This document shows positions 22,968 to 33,189 of a stretch of 60,000 nt of DNA, piece by piece. Location: positions 2,921,730-2,981,729 of the forward strand of contig CAIIXF020000007.1 in the NCBI GenBank assembly GCA_903813345.2. The letters are read 5' to 3'. Under the pieces are notes generated by a model. It saw only the letters and a program-made list of their open reading frames with translations. It ran no database searches and was not told the DNA's origin. Position 1 is the first letter of the stretch; each line of letters starts with the position of its first letter. The position numbers and the translations under genes were made by a program. The DNA comes from Owenia fusiformis. Its lineage: Eukaryota > Annelida > Polychaeta > Sabellida > Oweniidae.

Positions 22968-23667
22968 CATTTGCTGCCCTTATGGAATTCGTGACTAGAT
23001 TATGTCTGTTCCACATCATATGATACTAACTAAATACTCACTATATCTAGTATCTACAACTACTTTTGATATCAAGAGTATTGGTTTTCATTTTTGATTT
23101 ATTCTTCAAAATGTATGTTATGGTGTACAGTATAAATGAAATGTTCCATGGTCTTTTAGTCTTGAATTGTGATGATGATTTCTGAGTGGTGGGAGATGGA
23201 GGCATTGTGATCATAGATTGTGATTTGCTTTCCTTATGACTTATTTACTAGTAATACTTCATTTTCTTGCACTGTTTTAACACCTTTTGGTATTTAATCG
23301 TTGGTACTTGCGCATGTATTATATGTTTGTTCGGTGAGATCGCTACTCCGGGGAGTTGTTTTTCTGGTAAAGTCGACGCATTAGGTCGCATTTATAGAGG
23401 CCAAGTCACCTTGTAACATTCCCCCTGGGTAGCCCACTGTATGAAATCTTATTCCAATCTACTTTACAAGAAATCTGCAATCAACAGTATTACAATACAG
23501 TTTGCAATGACATGATGTGAAGAAGGCATAGAAGACAGTTGAATCAAATTGATTCAATCCTTCCATTCATGTGAAGTGAACATACTAGTAGCTTTATCTG
23601 AATATATCACGTTCAATTTATTGATAGAATGTATTAATATATAGGACGTGTTGTGTCTAAGCAGTGT
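22968..23667. other. Intergenic sequence, no gene recognised
   Basis: No exon or repeat could be supported beyond a short dispersed word near 23343 shared with 10456. Confidence 0.45.
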
Positions 23668-24300
23668 AAGGGATGAGTTTTGACAAATAAATGCCATTTC
23701 TTCCTCTTCGTTCATATAACGGGGATTAAAACACATGGCACGAACCAAGGGATATTGTACTCAAGGGATGAGTTTTGACCAATGACACTTTCACCATTTG
23801 AGTCATCAAGGTCATATAACGGTGATTAAAACACATGGCGCGAACCAAGGGATATTGTACTCAAGGGATGAGTTTTGACCAATGACACTTTCACCATTTG
23901 AGTCATCAAGGTCATATAACGGTGATTAAAACACATGGCGCGAACCAAGGGATATTGTAGTCAAGGAATGTGTTTTGACCAATGACACTTTGACCATTTG
24001 AGTCATCAAGGTCATTTAACGGGGATTAAAACACATGGCGCGAACCAAGGGATATTGTAGTCAAGGGATGTGTTTTGACCAATGACACTTTGACCATTTT
24101 AGTCACCAAGGTCATTTAACGGGGATTAAAACACATGGCGCGAACCAAACAAGGGATGAGTTTTGACCAATGAAACGTTGACCATTTGAGTCATCAAGGT
24201 CATTTAACGGGGATTAAAACACATGGCGCGAACTAAGGGATGCTTTGTATCCAATGAATGAGTTCTGACTAATTTGACATCAATTTTTTAGTCATCAATG
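23668..24300. repeat. Tandem array of a 100-bp unit
   Basis: The phrase CGCGAACCAAGGGATATTGT recurs at 23741, 23841, 23941 and 24041, exactly 100 bp apart. A shortened copy follows at 24141, lacking the GGGATATTGTAGT segment, and another at 24229. Each unit contains GATGAGTTTTGACCAATGA, TGAGTCATCAAGGTCAT and GGGATTAAAACACATGGCG. A further diverged unit lies at 24832-24965, split from the array by an inserted transposon. Confidence 0.92.
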
Positions 24301-24319
24301 ACGTATTTTTTCTTATAAT

Positions 24320-24810
24320 GGCGACGTAGCATGCTATTTTTCATAAAAACACTAAGAAGACTTCACAATTTATTTTTAGCTCATATGTTTCGTTATATCA
24401 AAGAAAATTACTTACTCCATGTGATGGATATATCACCTTCAGCAGACAGAAAAATTAAACATTATTCTTTACAAACGAATTAAAAAGACCCAATATTTCA
24501 ACATCTCATTAATACTTTAGTAGTTATGCTGAAAACATATTATGTAAATATTATCGTGTCACTATATCGTGCTATTAAAAAGTTAAACAAGAAATAATGG
24601 TACATTTTGGAATATGATACTCCGGCGCCATTTTCAATAGCTTTTCCTCCCAACTTTATTGGGCTTCAACCAGAACTGATAAGTGAAAGTTACCCGCAAA
24701 TGATATATCAATTGCATGGAGTAAGCAATTTTCTATAACGAAAGATATGAGTTAAAAATAAATTGTGTGGTTTTCTTAGTGTTTTTATGACATACTCCGT
24801 CACAGCGGAC
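24320..24810. mobile_element. Inverted-repeat element inserted in the 100-bp array (family shared with 41.5 kb)
   Basis: The left arm (GACGTAGCATGCTATTTTTC, CATAAAAACACTAAGAA, CACAATTTATTTTTAGCTCAT) pairs with the right arm (AAAAATAAATTGTGTGG, TTCTTAGTGTTTTTATGAC, ACTCCGTCACAGCGG). The interior words TATGCTGAAAACATAT, TATTATCGTGTCACTATAT and GTTACCCGCAAATGATATAT are shared with 41455-41905. Boundaries are approximate. Confidence 0.75.
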
Positions 24811-24831
24811 AAATCTTTCGATACCAGCCTG

Positions 24832-24965
24832 AGACTAAGGGACATTTTTTACCCAAGGGATGAGTTTTGACAAATGATACTTCAACAATTTTAGTCATCA
24901 TGAAAGTCATAAAATGGGGATTAAAACGCATAGCGTGAACTAAGGGACTACTTTTTTAGTCATCA
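24832..24965. repeat. Detached, diverged copy of the 100-bp unit
   Basis: ACTAAGGGAC, CAAGGGATGAGTTTTGAC, TTTTAGTCATCA and GGGATTAAAACGCATAGCG follow the unit order of the array at 23668-24300. The transposon at 24320 separates it from the array. Confidence 0.8.
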
Positions 24966-25070
24966 AGATTTTGTATTTCATATGATCAGAAAAATAAAAT
25001 GATATATTGACGCCCTGGTGACTGGAATCACCATTACAACATCTCCCAATTGTACATGTATATAATATTA

Positions 25071-25641
25071 TACAGGATGGCCCAAAAAGATGTATCCATT
25101 GTTGATAAAGTAGCATTTTCAATTGATTATGTTGTTGCTTGATCCATTGAAGTTGGGAAATAAAACTTTTGAGTTCTAACTATGATTTATCTGAAAAACA
25201 GAAGCCTGGATTGATTTTCTCAGAAAGGATTCGATTGTGATTATAAAATGGATACCTCTTTTTGGCCTCATATTTTCCAGATCTATCTCCTATTTTTATT
25301 TTCTTTGGGAATACCTTAAAGACAGGGTCTATGCTAACAATACCCAAACTACTGATGCATTCAAGAATAATATTTGACCGAACATTCCCATGACATGCTG
25401 GAGGGTCATTACAAACTTCAAAGTGTGAGTAGCCAGAGTTTCAGCGTCAATGAGCTTGGATTAAGCACATTACAAACTATTAAGCTGAACTCGCAAAATG
25501 GTGGTATACAAGGAAAAAACTTACATCACATAAAACTTACATGTCTGTGAGACAGGTCATGCAAAAATATTGTAAAGTTTTCCATTGAATAGAAAATGCT
25601 ACTTAATCGAAAATGTATACATCTTTTTGGACCACCCTGTA
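25071..25641. mobile_element. Tc1/mariner-type element with TA target duplication
   Basis: Ends CAGGATGGCCCAAAAAGATG (25073) and the complement ending CACCCTG (25639), flanked by TA on both sides. The arms pair over about 50 bp. The interior holds a decayed transposase fragment, so this derives from an autonomous element. Confidence 0.85.
25263..25462 (+). pseudogene. Decayed Tc1/mariner-type transposase fragment (C-terminal part)
   Basis: Conceptual translation across one frameshift gives the end of an IS630/Tc1/mariner-like transposase. It shows a degraded tryptophan-proline and serine-proline-aspartate region, then a conserved-looking patch (FLWEYLKDRVYANN), then a helix-like tail. At least two in-frame stops (near 25374 and 25426) and a frameshift near 25280 show it is dead. 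The usual position of the third catalytic acidic residue, in the PDLSP-type block, is eroded. It lies centrally inside the TA-flanked element, as expected for a relic. Confidence 0.6.
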
Positions 25642-27052
25642 TATGTAATTTGAGCTAGTAAATGAATCAAATACTCTAAAGTTTCGAAGGGTTACGCAAG
25701 TAATTGGCTTGGTATTTAGGCTCTTTTACGAGAGTGAACTCGCAGAAAAGGTATTGATTCTTCTGTACGATATATGAAGCTATTTATAATACCTCATTGT
25801 TCATCTAATTGATAAAATAGAGATATTAATTGCTATTTATTCAAAATCTTCCTGATGTAATAGCCCGGTTTTATTACTTTTTTCTAGATTGGCTACTAAA
25901 ACGGCCACTCGATGGCGATATTGTTTTTAGTAGAAAAACAGTATAACCGAGTACACAAAAAGTCACTCATTTTTTGATTTGTCTCTTAAACATGTTTAAA
26001 TGCAGAATCAGATCGATCTAGCAAGTATTCACCATTATTTCCAGTATGATCTTAACGAAAATTGTTTCAAATTTAGAATAAGTGACGTAAATCTTATTTG
26101 AGGTAAACACACAAGACATTGATTTCTATAATAATGCATTCATTTGTTTTTAAATAAGGTTTCCTTTTTGAGAGAATCTAAAACATTTCCCCTCATTTTT
26201 GCACTCTGAATCTTAAATAACTTAACCAATAACGCAGATGCGAGTAGGAAGTTACCAATTCCACCACCAGGTGGCTCGTTCGGGTCAGATAGCATGGCGG
26301 GTATAGTAGAAAGTTCACTTTACCTAAATTACATCTGTTTTAGTGGTTCAATTTTCATATTTTATGTATCTAATAGTTATGCAAATTAAAAAATGTACAG
26401 TAAAGGAAAATGTCATTTGTCGATTACAAGAAAAGATATTTCACTTTTTGTGACTTTCTAACATGGGGTCTATGGGGATTCAACCCGAACTAGAAATCAC
26501 ATTTTCAAAATAAATTAAATTTTCAAAGTTGATAAACAATTTTCGAAACCATATTTCTAGATGTACTTTTACATGTAGATTTCAAATATGACATCACTTT
26601 GATTGAATTTTGAATATCTAATGACGTAAATCAAGATTATTTCTACTCGCATATAGTTTATTGTTAACATAATTACGGATCTTTTGAGAGATACATGTAT
26701 TATAATCTAGCTACCCCTGTGACCCTCCCCACCACTACTCATCCCCGTGTCAGTGTTGTCAAGTAGAGGGGAGGGGTCACTTGCTATAGGGGCTTGGAGT
26801 TTGACTTAGCTTCTCATAGAGCTTCGTCTAGAGCTCACCTCTGCGCTCAACCAATAGTAGCTGACCTGAAAAAGATATACTTAAAGTTGCAGCCAGAAGG
26901 ATTTAGCTCTCTTTAGACAGATAATTTAACACTAGTTTTCTTTTAAAATTAAACGTATTTTGCTAAGTTTTCTCAATAGGTAGGTATGACCAGAATGAAG
27001 AAAATATTCTTTCATCCTAAGATAGGACTAGGCCTACAAATTGTACCATTTA
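25642..27052. other. Intergenic sequence with one dispersed repeat and a CTCF-like site
   Basis: No gene recognised. The stretch around 26240-26400 resembles 35630-35780 (shared CCAC-AGGTGGCT, GGGTCA-ATA, GGTATA and TTCAATTTTCA words). Confidence 0.5.
26264..26275. promoter_or_regulatory. CTCF-like motif CCACCAGGTGGC
   Basis: Matches the core of the CTCF consensus and lies in a dispersed repeat whose other copy carries CCACGAGGTGGC at 35653-35664. The identification is by motif only. Confidence 0.35.
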
Positions 27053-28261
27053 CACACCGGAATAGCCTGGCAACGGTAAAGTCAGATACCTTTGTCACAA
27101 ATGGCGGACATAACCGTCGCTTCAATTAGATTTTCATGAACTGTATGTTTAATAGAGCACCTAGGCTAAATTCCTTTGGAACAACAATCAATCAAAGTGT
27201 CTTTATACTCATTGTACAGTTAATAATGTCCTACCATCGAAACGCCCGGCGATCGTTCAAAATGGATGGAGGGGGGATTAGGCGATTTATGCAAGAAAAC
27301 TCAACAAATTTGGAAGATTTATTTTTTCAAGAGAAAATTTACAACTGAATTACCAAATGAATAGGCGCAGTGCATGGCAAAATATGTTAGGCCATCTTGT
27401 ATTTTTTGAACTGATACCCTTCTAAGATATGAGATCTGTTAAAAAAGGCGCATCATCACCAACGTACAAAAGTCAATGTTTTTGCTATAAATCGGGCAAC
27501 AATGGTCTACACGACCTGTTATAAATAGGTATAAGGGACGTTATTATCACAATACTTCTGACATTGCCCACTTTTTAAAGTTAGTTTCCATGCGTTATAC
27601 AAAAGATAATCGAAATAAATTAAAATTGGATGGAGGGGGGATAGGATGGAGGGGGGATTTATATGTCTTTACGATGGAACAAATTCACAAGATCTCTGGA
27701 GAATGAAAAATGGGAAAATTTGGAGTCATAAGAATAAATTCAAGAAGCATGTCTTATTATGTCTTATCTCCCCCCCCCTTCCATCCTACCCCCCCCCCCC
27801 TCCATCCAATATTAATTTATTTCGATTATTTTAAAAAGAAATCTTTCAAATTTGTTGAGTTTTCTTGCAGAAATCGTTTAATCCCCTCCATCCATTTTGT
27901 ACGATCACCGGGCGTGATCGAAACAATTAAAGTCTTTAATTTAACCGATCAAAATGAGATACGGGACAACGGACACTGTATTACCCCCAGGGTATAACCA
28001 TATGCCGTTGTCTTTGTAAATTATTTCAAATTCAGATTCCGTTCGATATCGAAGACGCTATATTATAGCGATCCACGACCCAATTTGATCGAAATTGGGA
28101 TTTCATATGATACATCATCACAAGAGCTTAATACATGCACAGAATTAGCGACGATAAAATCCCATGAAATGAGAACCAAGTGATTGAAGAGTTGAGGCGG
28201 TTATGTCCGCCATTTGTGACAACGGTATCTGACTTTACCGTAGTCAGGCTATCCCGGTGTG
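27053..28261. mobile_element. Large nested-hairpin element, CACACCGG ends, 5-bp target duplication ATTTA
   Basis: A 1209-bp element flanked by perfect ATTTA duplications (27048-27052 and 28262-28266). The outer arms (CACACCGGAATAGCCTGG, then AAAGTCAGATACC and CACAAATGGCGGACATAACC) pair with 28190-28261. A second arm pair (27240-27335 with 27830-27920) and a third, G-run bearing pair (27605-27660 with 27765-27840) nest inside. A dispersed repeat copy sits between arms at 27360-27530. No transposase frame. The CAC end plus 5-bp duplication again fits a Transib-type signature. Confidence 0.88.
27360..27530 (+). repeat. Dispersed repeat, copy 2
   Basis: Counterpart of 14190-14370, lying inside the hairpin element at 27053. 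It shares GGCAACAATGGTCTAC, GACCTGTTATAAATA and the upstream words. This may mean that the 14190 copy is a fragment of the same transposon family. Confidence 0.75.
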
Positions 28262-28266
28262 ATTTA

Positions 28267-29887
28267 GCGGCTTCCACTAAATTCAACGTTTTGTCTCACA
28301 CACATCACTTGATCGTTAAACAAGTGTTCGAAGTAATATAAAGCGTAATTCGAATCTCAATTCCGATACTTATGGCATCTGCTTTCTTACAGGGATATAA
28401 GCTACTGGTTGCATTTAGAACTCAGATGCCATAATTATCAGACTGCGGATCATGCATTTTACATGAATCGAAGAGAGGCTTCATTGACAACTCAGTCGTT
28501 TCAGCTAGAATAGCTATAGAATGTTATATTAATCGACAGCTGTGATTGAATCCTTACTAATAGGGAACAATCACCTCAAGATCTGGGAACTGTTCCATTT
28601 GGAAGGATTACATTTCCTCCAATTGACTAAAATTGACACCCCTTTGCAAATAATTACTATACCTTAGTATTGGTTGAGAGAATATCGAGTACAATGTTTT
28701 GGACGAAGAATTAGAATGGATTGGGATTGCGAGGAACAATTTCTAGAAGGTAGGTAACAAACTATATATCACATCTATAATGTCAAGAATGAAATAAAAA
28801 CGGGCTAAAATATGTCGAAAATATTCCGTTTTTACAAGTTTGTGTTGTGAATAAACTTTAAATGGACAATCAAATGTGATATATAGCTAATTCAGTATTC
28901 TCTTTTTGGAAAAATAACTCGATGATGTCTATCATCTTCGAAGTTAAACTGAAAAGGCATCTTCGACTTCAAATCTTGTGAATCAAGATGTTGAGAAAGC
29001 ACAAATATGAAAACTATTCTGAGATATTCTACGTTATGATCGCCACATTTCAACCGTGCAACGATGGGCCGAGGGTACTCTTTGCATTCGTTCGACTCCT
29101 CTTCTTAACTGAGAGCTTCGTAGTTTATAACAAGACTCTGCGCACCATTCTGATACTCATCATATCTTTCTGCCTTCAACTAGAAATATGAGAGAGTGAA
29201 GCTAATAGCAGGCCATGGTTTCTCTTGATGCTGCGTACAGGGTAAGATGGGGGTGGGTAGAATGGGCGATATTCTAGGCGGATTATGAAAAATACATTTC
29301 GAGGTGTGCGTTAATTGGCAGTTAAAACTCCCTTACTTCTTAAGTTCTTCTCATTAACTGACATCATCAGGAATCATAGCCTTCTATTAGTTCTTTTCAA
29401 GATTGATAAACAGATAAAAATGGGATGAGTATCAGAATGGCCAATTGATTGGTTCTTAATCAGCATTATCCAGAACCTGGGATACATATCATGAAACGTT
29501 CTTACCAAACGTTCCAATTCCCCTTGTGACATTCTATATCCGAGATAAGTTATCGTCACTATTTAAAACCTCTTAAAAATGAATAGATATATAAAGTGTA
29601 TTGGGCAGAGTATCCCAAAGAGAGACATTAGCTACTTATCATAGATCGTCCGTTATTAATAGCCTTAATTTGCGTCATTTCACTTTTTAACCAATAGACT
29701 GTGTAGACCATCATCTTGCCCAGTCATTTTCAGAGGAAACAATTTCTTTTCGATTATGATACATTTACCTAGCGTGCTGAAAAGGTCCCTAATAGGCCTC
29801 CATACGGTTTTTTCTCACGCAATTGTTCTATTTCAAGTATAAAATTATTACAATGTTTATATCTTATGGACTCATATTGAACCCAAG
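28267..29887. other. No gene recognised; short dispersed word at 29148
   Basis: A possible short first exon (ATG at 28709, donor GAAG then GTAGGT near 28751) was noted but is too small to support. TTCTGATACTCATCATATC at 29148 recurs near 6983 and 47857. Confidence 0.4.
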
Positions 29888-30079
29888 TGGCGGACCTGAA
29901 AGTAGTAAATGAGGTTTAAATGACAGTTTGAAAAATTGATTGGGCTTTCTGTGAGCATAAGGCCCCAATTCTTTAGGCCTGGCTTTCCAATGAAGCCCCT
30001 TTCTAGAAAGAGCCAAAACGAGGCACACGACAAAGCCCAAAATGAAATTTTTTTGAGCTTTCCTTCCCTTGATCCGCCA
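29888..30079. mobile_element. Short TGGCGGA-ended inverted-repeat element
   Basis: TGGCGGACC at the left and GATCCGCCA at the right enclose 192 bp. The same ends occur on the 57.3-kb element. Ends of the type CAGTGGCGGATCC are typical of hAT-like MITEs. No clear target duplication here. Confidence 0.5.
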
Positions 30080-30161
30080 GTCGGACAATTTTTATTTACA
30101 CTTGAACCATGAAACTGTCTTGAAATGCATAATTGTCTTTAATAAAAAAAAGTCACGAAAC

Positions 30162-30574
30162 GTATATCACGCGGTCCTAACTTCGACCGTTAATTTGAAT
30201 TTTTGACCTACCGGATGTTTGAAAATCAAGGATTACGAGTCTCATACTGCACCGTTTTTCTTCAAACTTGTTCCATTCAAAGCATAACACAAATCCCTTT
30301 CTGATGGTACATTATTCTCTTCAACAGAGTCCCTACTTCCAGCGGCATTTTGGTCCCCAGCTGTAAGAAGGCCTTCTAACAGCTGGGGACCAAAACGCTG
30401 CTAGAACGAGGGACTCTTTACAATAAAGTACAGAAAGACAATTCTGTTCTGCTTTTAATGGTATACGTTTGAAAAAGAACGGTGCAGTATGAGACTCGCA
30501 ATCCTTGATTTTCAAGCACCTGGTAGGTCAAAAATTCAAATTAACGGTCAGAGTTAGGACCGCGTGGTATATAC
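30162..30574. mobile_element. Near-perfect 413-bp hairpin element
   Basis: Arms of about 190 bp pair almost throughout. The left arm begins GTATATCACGCGGTCCTAAC. The right arm ends with GGACCGCGTGGTATATAC. The centre near 30366 is CAGCTGT-AGAAGGCCTTCT-ACAGCTG. No reading frame spans it. As transcript it would form a very long double-stranded stem. Confidence 0.9.
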
Positions 30575-31086
30575 ACGCATACGCAACGGCAGCTTTTGCT
30601 TCATTTGTGGTATTGGAAATCAAGAATGCCATCGCATTGATAGATCGTCACAGCCCAAGAGAAGAATCAGGAAACGCGATGCAGCGTGGAATATTATTAG
30701 AACCATTGAATGTTATTAGTCAAGCTCGGGCTAACTTAGTCTCATTCAATTGTAAATCATGTTAAAAAAGTATAATTATAACGCAAAGAAGAATTCACGT
30801 CATCGGGGATGTAAATCAAGCAGACCATTATCATACCTAATAATAGGGACTATTATAAGAACCAAGATAGATGTAGAGACCGTTAAGCAAAATGCAAGGT
30901 GAACGTTTTGCTACCATATATCACAATTTCCACTGGTAATAATATTATTTAACCATACGTCAATTCAAGAACAATTCCTTTCATGAAAAGTCTTAATTAA
31001 TAGTCATCACTCGCAATGCTTTAAATAGTTTCAAGCATTTCGTGCATGAATATATACACGCATCTTGGGACAACACATTGAGAGAG
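30575..31086. other. Short open patch next to the hairpin, otherwise nothing
   Basis: 30575-30765 is open in two overlapping frames, one ending in a TAA at 30763. Neither could be assigned. A TATA-like ATATATAC lies near 31050. Confidence 0.35.
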
Positions 31087-31212
31087 ATGACGACGACCTT
31101 CCATAAGTTCCTTTCTAAAACTTATATTCCTATCAGCAATATTGATATTGACGAGAGTCCAAATATAACATTGAACACTGAATCATTTGACAAAACTAGT
31201 ACTCATCCCTAG
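31087..31212 (+). CDS. Small ORF, 41 codons, unrecognised
   Basis: ATG at 31087 (context AGAGAGATGACG) opens 41 codons of protein-like composition (start MTTTFHKFLSKTYIP, with an N-I-T glycosylation sequon) and ends TAG at 31210-31212. A TATA-like ATATATA lies about 40 bp upstream of the ATG. It could be a short peptide gene or the first exon of a larger gene, since GTACAA follows the stop closely. No family is recognised. Confidence 0.25.
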   Translation: MTTTFHKFLSKTYIPISNIDIDESPNITLNTESFDKTSTHP

Positions 31213-32213
31213 GTACAACAATTCCCTCAGTTCGCCCTGCGTGTTTAAATAATATCAATAATACTAAAGCGATTGCAACCAAAAGTAACTACAGAACTTT
31301 ACTAAATACATTTATTTAATTTATGGGGTACTAAAAGGTATCGACTGGATTCTTAATGAAATTTTATAATATCCATGTCCGCTTTGTTGGAGATAAATCA
31401 GAATAAAATGTCCTTGTTTTATTATCTGATTATAGAGCCAAACATTAGATCCAAATGGTCGGTCATGCAAGAAGCATATGGTTTCACCATAATTCGCAAT
31501 TATATTAAATTACAGTTCGAATGTACCGATTGCTTAACCGGCAAAATCAACCTGACAGACTAGCTATATGTTAAAAACAAACAAATTATAGTCTATTACC
31601 TAATTAGTAAATTAATTAAATTAATTATGCGAATGTAGAACTTAAAGTATTGCGTATTCTGATACCCATGGCACCTCACTCTGTTGCATCATAAGAAGGA
31701 TGTGGGCGTGTAGCGGGTTGGCTGGACACGATGGTATTGCGTCTTTTGTCATTCATAGAAATCCAGAAACTGAGATGTAACTCTTGTTTTAATACCTACT
31801 CCCAATATGATATGACTCGGATATCCAGCCAGCAGCTAAAATGCCAGGAACCATAATAGAGGGTGTTAAGTATCTCCATAGTAATCACTTCATATTGCTT
31901 GCAAATTCTACCAGAGCGAATTTACAAGAAATGTTTGAAATGCGATTAACACTAGTTAGGTTAAAGATAAACCAAGATAAACGATTCGCACCACAAGCCT
32001 GAATCGTGTTACCAATTTACAATCAAAACCGTAATTCCGTGATTACCGATTCACCTGCCATAGCAATAATACACGTAACTTTGCATTCGTTTGCTTGGCT
32101 TCCTATAAGATAGCGTCATCTACAGTTTCACGGTGCCCATGTCATTGTCAATCTGCGCGCCTTCTATAGGCACGCAGTTTGAAACTCTGACAAACTGCGC
32201 GCATATTTCAAAA
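31213..32213. other. Intergenic sequence, no gene recognised
   Basis: Nothing supported. A GCGCGC-containing patch just before 32214 might be promoter sequence for the candidate first exon there. Confidence 0.4.
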
Positions 32214-32269
32214 ATGGAAGACGGGGAGGACACGACTCCCAAAAAGAGCCAAAATACGAAAAATACAAA
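32214..32269 (+). CDS. Possible first coding exon, unrecognised
   Basis: ATG in a strong context (CAAAAATGGAAG) starts a hydrophilic, acidic-to-basic peptide (MEDGEDTTPKKSQNTKNT) that runs into a GTTAGT donor at 32270. The upstream GCGCGC words are unusual for this AT-rich region and could mark a promoter. No partner exon was identified downstream, so this is only a candidate. Confidence 0.25.
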
Positions 32270-32668
32270 GTTAGTCCTGTTCTTAAGATAGTACCATTCT
32301 GTGAAGATGAACTTAATTTACTCATAGTAATCAATGTTGTTCCCGATGTAAACCTATAGTTATCTCAATATAAGGGTCTTAAGTTGCTTCTGCGTTCAAA
32401 ATGTACAGTTTTAAGTTATATTTGTCTTTTTATCGTCATTTTGCATTTATTCAACCATTGTATCTGTGTATGCTAGAATATATAGGATCACTCCATCTGA
32501 TTAAAGCAGCAAAGTTTGTGTTCAAAACGATAATACGCCATAAACGTGATTTAATCATTTTTCCTGTCAACCTTCGCGCCTATATTCACATGTATTTCCC
32601 AAATTGCGTGCCTAATATTTCCAAACCGCGTGTCTATCCAAACTTGTATTTTCAGAAAACGTAATCAA

Positions 32669-32684
32669 CCCCCCCCCCCCCCCC
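32669..32684. repeat. Poly(C) run
   Basis: Sixteen consecutive C residues after TCAA. Confidence 0.95.
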
Positions 32685-32899
32685 TTTACAAGAAGAAGTC
32701 CGCTAAACTTGCCAAATTCGAGGATAATATGCCCAGAGATTCTCCAAAGCTCCTGAAATGATGACACCCCCTCCATATTTTGACAAAACAATTTTAATAA
32801 ATGCGCTGTTAAAAAGGAAAGACCAATAAAAAGACCAAAAAGAAAGCTATTTAAAAATACAAGAGACTCGTTCGAGAATACAAATAAATATAAAACACT

Positions 32900-33187
32900 G
32901 TGAAAATATACTTTCGATCAGATGTCCTATCAAATCTCAAGAGAAATAGTTTATTGAGCCATCCATTCATGAATCTCGTTACTCTTATTTCCACAGCCGC
33001 CATTCCACTAGACAGTATTTCACTCCTCCTCCTGTTTGATGTTGTTGACTATTACACCAAAGGGACTCGCCAAATTGAATATACTCCAGCGACTATGAAA
33101 ATTTGGAAAGTCTGCTTCAAGCAACTCAACAGCAAATTCCTCAGATTATATGGGTTTTTAGACTGCATCAATCAAAAATTTAAATAA
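32900..33187 (+). pseudogene. Exon-like relic of an uncharacterised metazoan gene family
   Basis: An open frame of 95 codons, with a stop 3 codons before it and no acceptor at its start, so it is not an intact exon. The peptide is clearly protein-like: LSNLKRNSLLSHPFMNL, then IPLDSISLLLLFDVVDYY, then EYTPATMKIWKVCFKQ and KFLRLYGF. From memory, uncharacterised proteins in corals and molluscs have a block of this shape (LPxDNIxxLLFxDVVxxY, then MRYxxxxxxFW, then KFxRFMxG) downstream of a CFYC zinc-finger block. The latter is what the gene at 35932-36760 encodes. The recollection is unverified. Further in-frame fragments may continue near 33282-33440. Confidence 0.4.
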
Positions 33188-33189
33188 AA

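Noticed and set aside
28709-28751. Short ATG exon candidate (MDWDCEEQFLE) with a GTAGGT donor
   Set aside because: Only 11 codons, with no downstream partner exon.
30575-30765. Two overlapping open frames, one with a CFICG word
   Set aside because: The frame begins inside the hairpin element, and neither frame has a start or splice signal. The CFICG resemblance to a zinc finger is too short.
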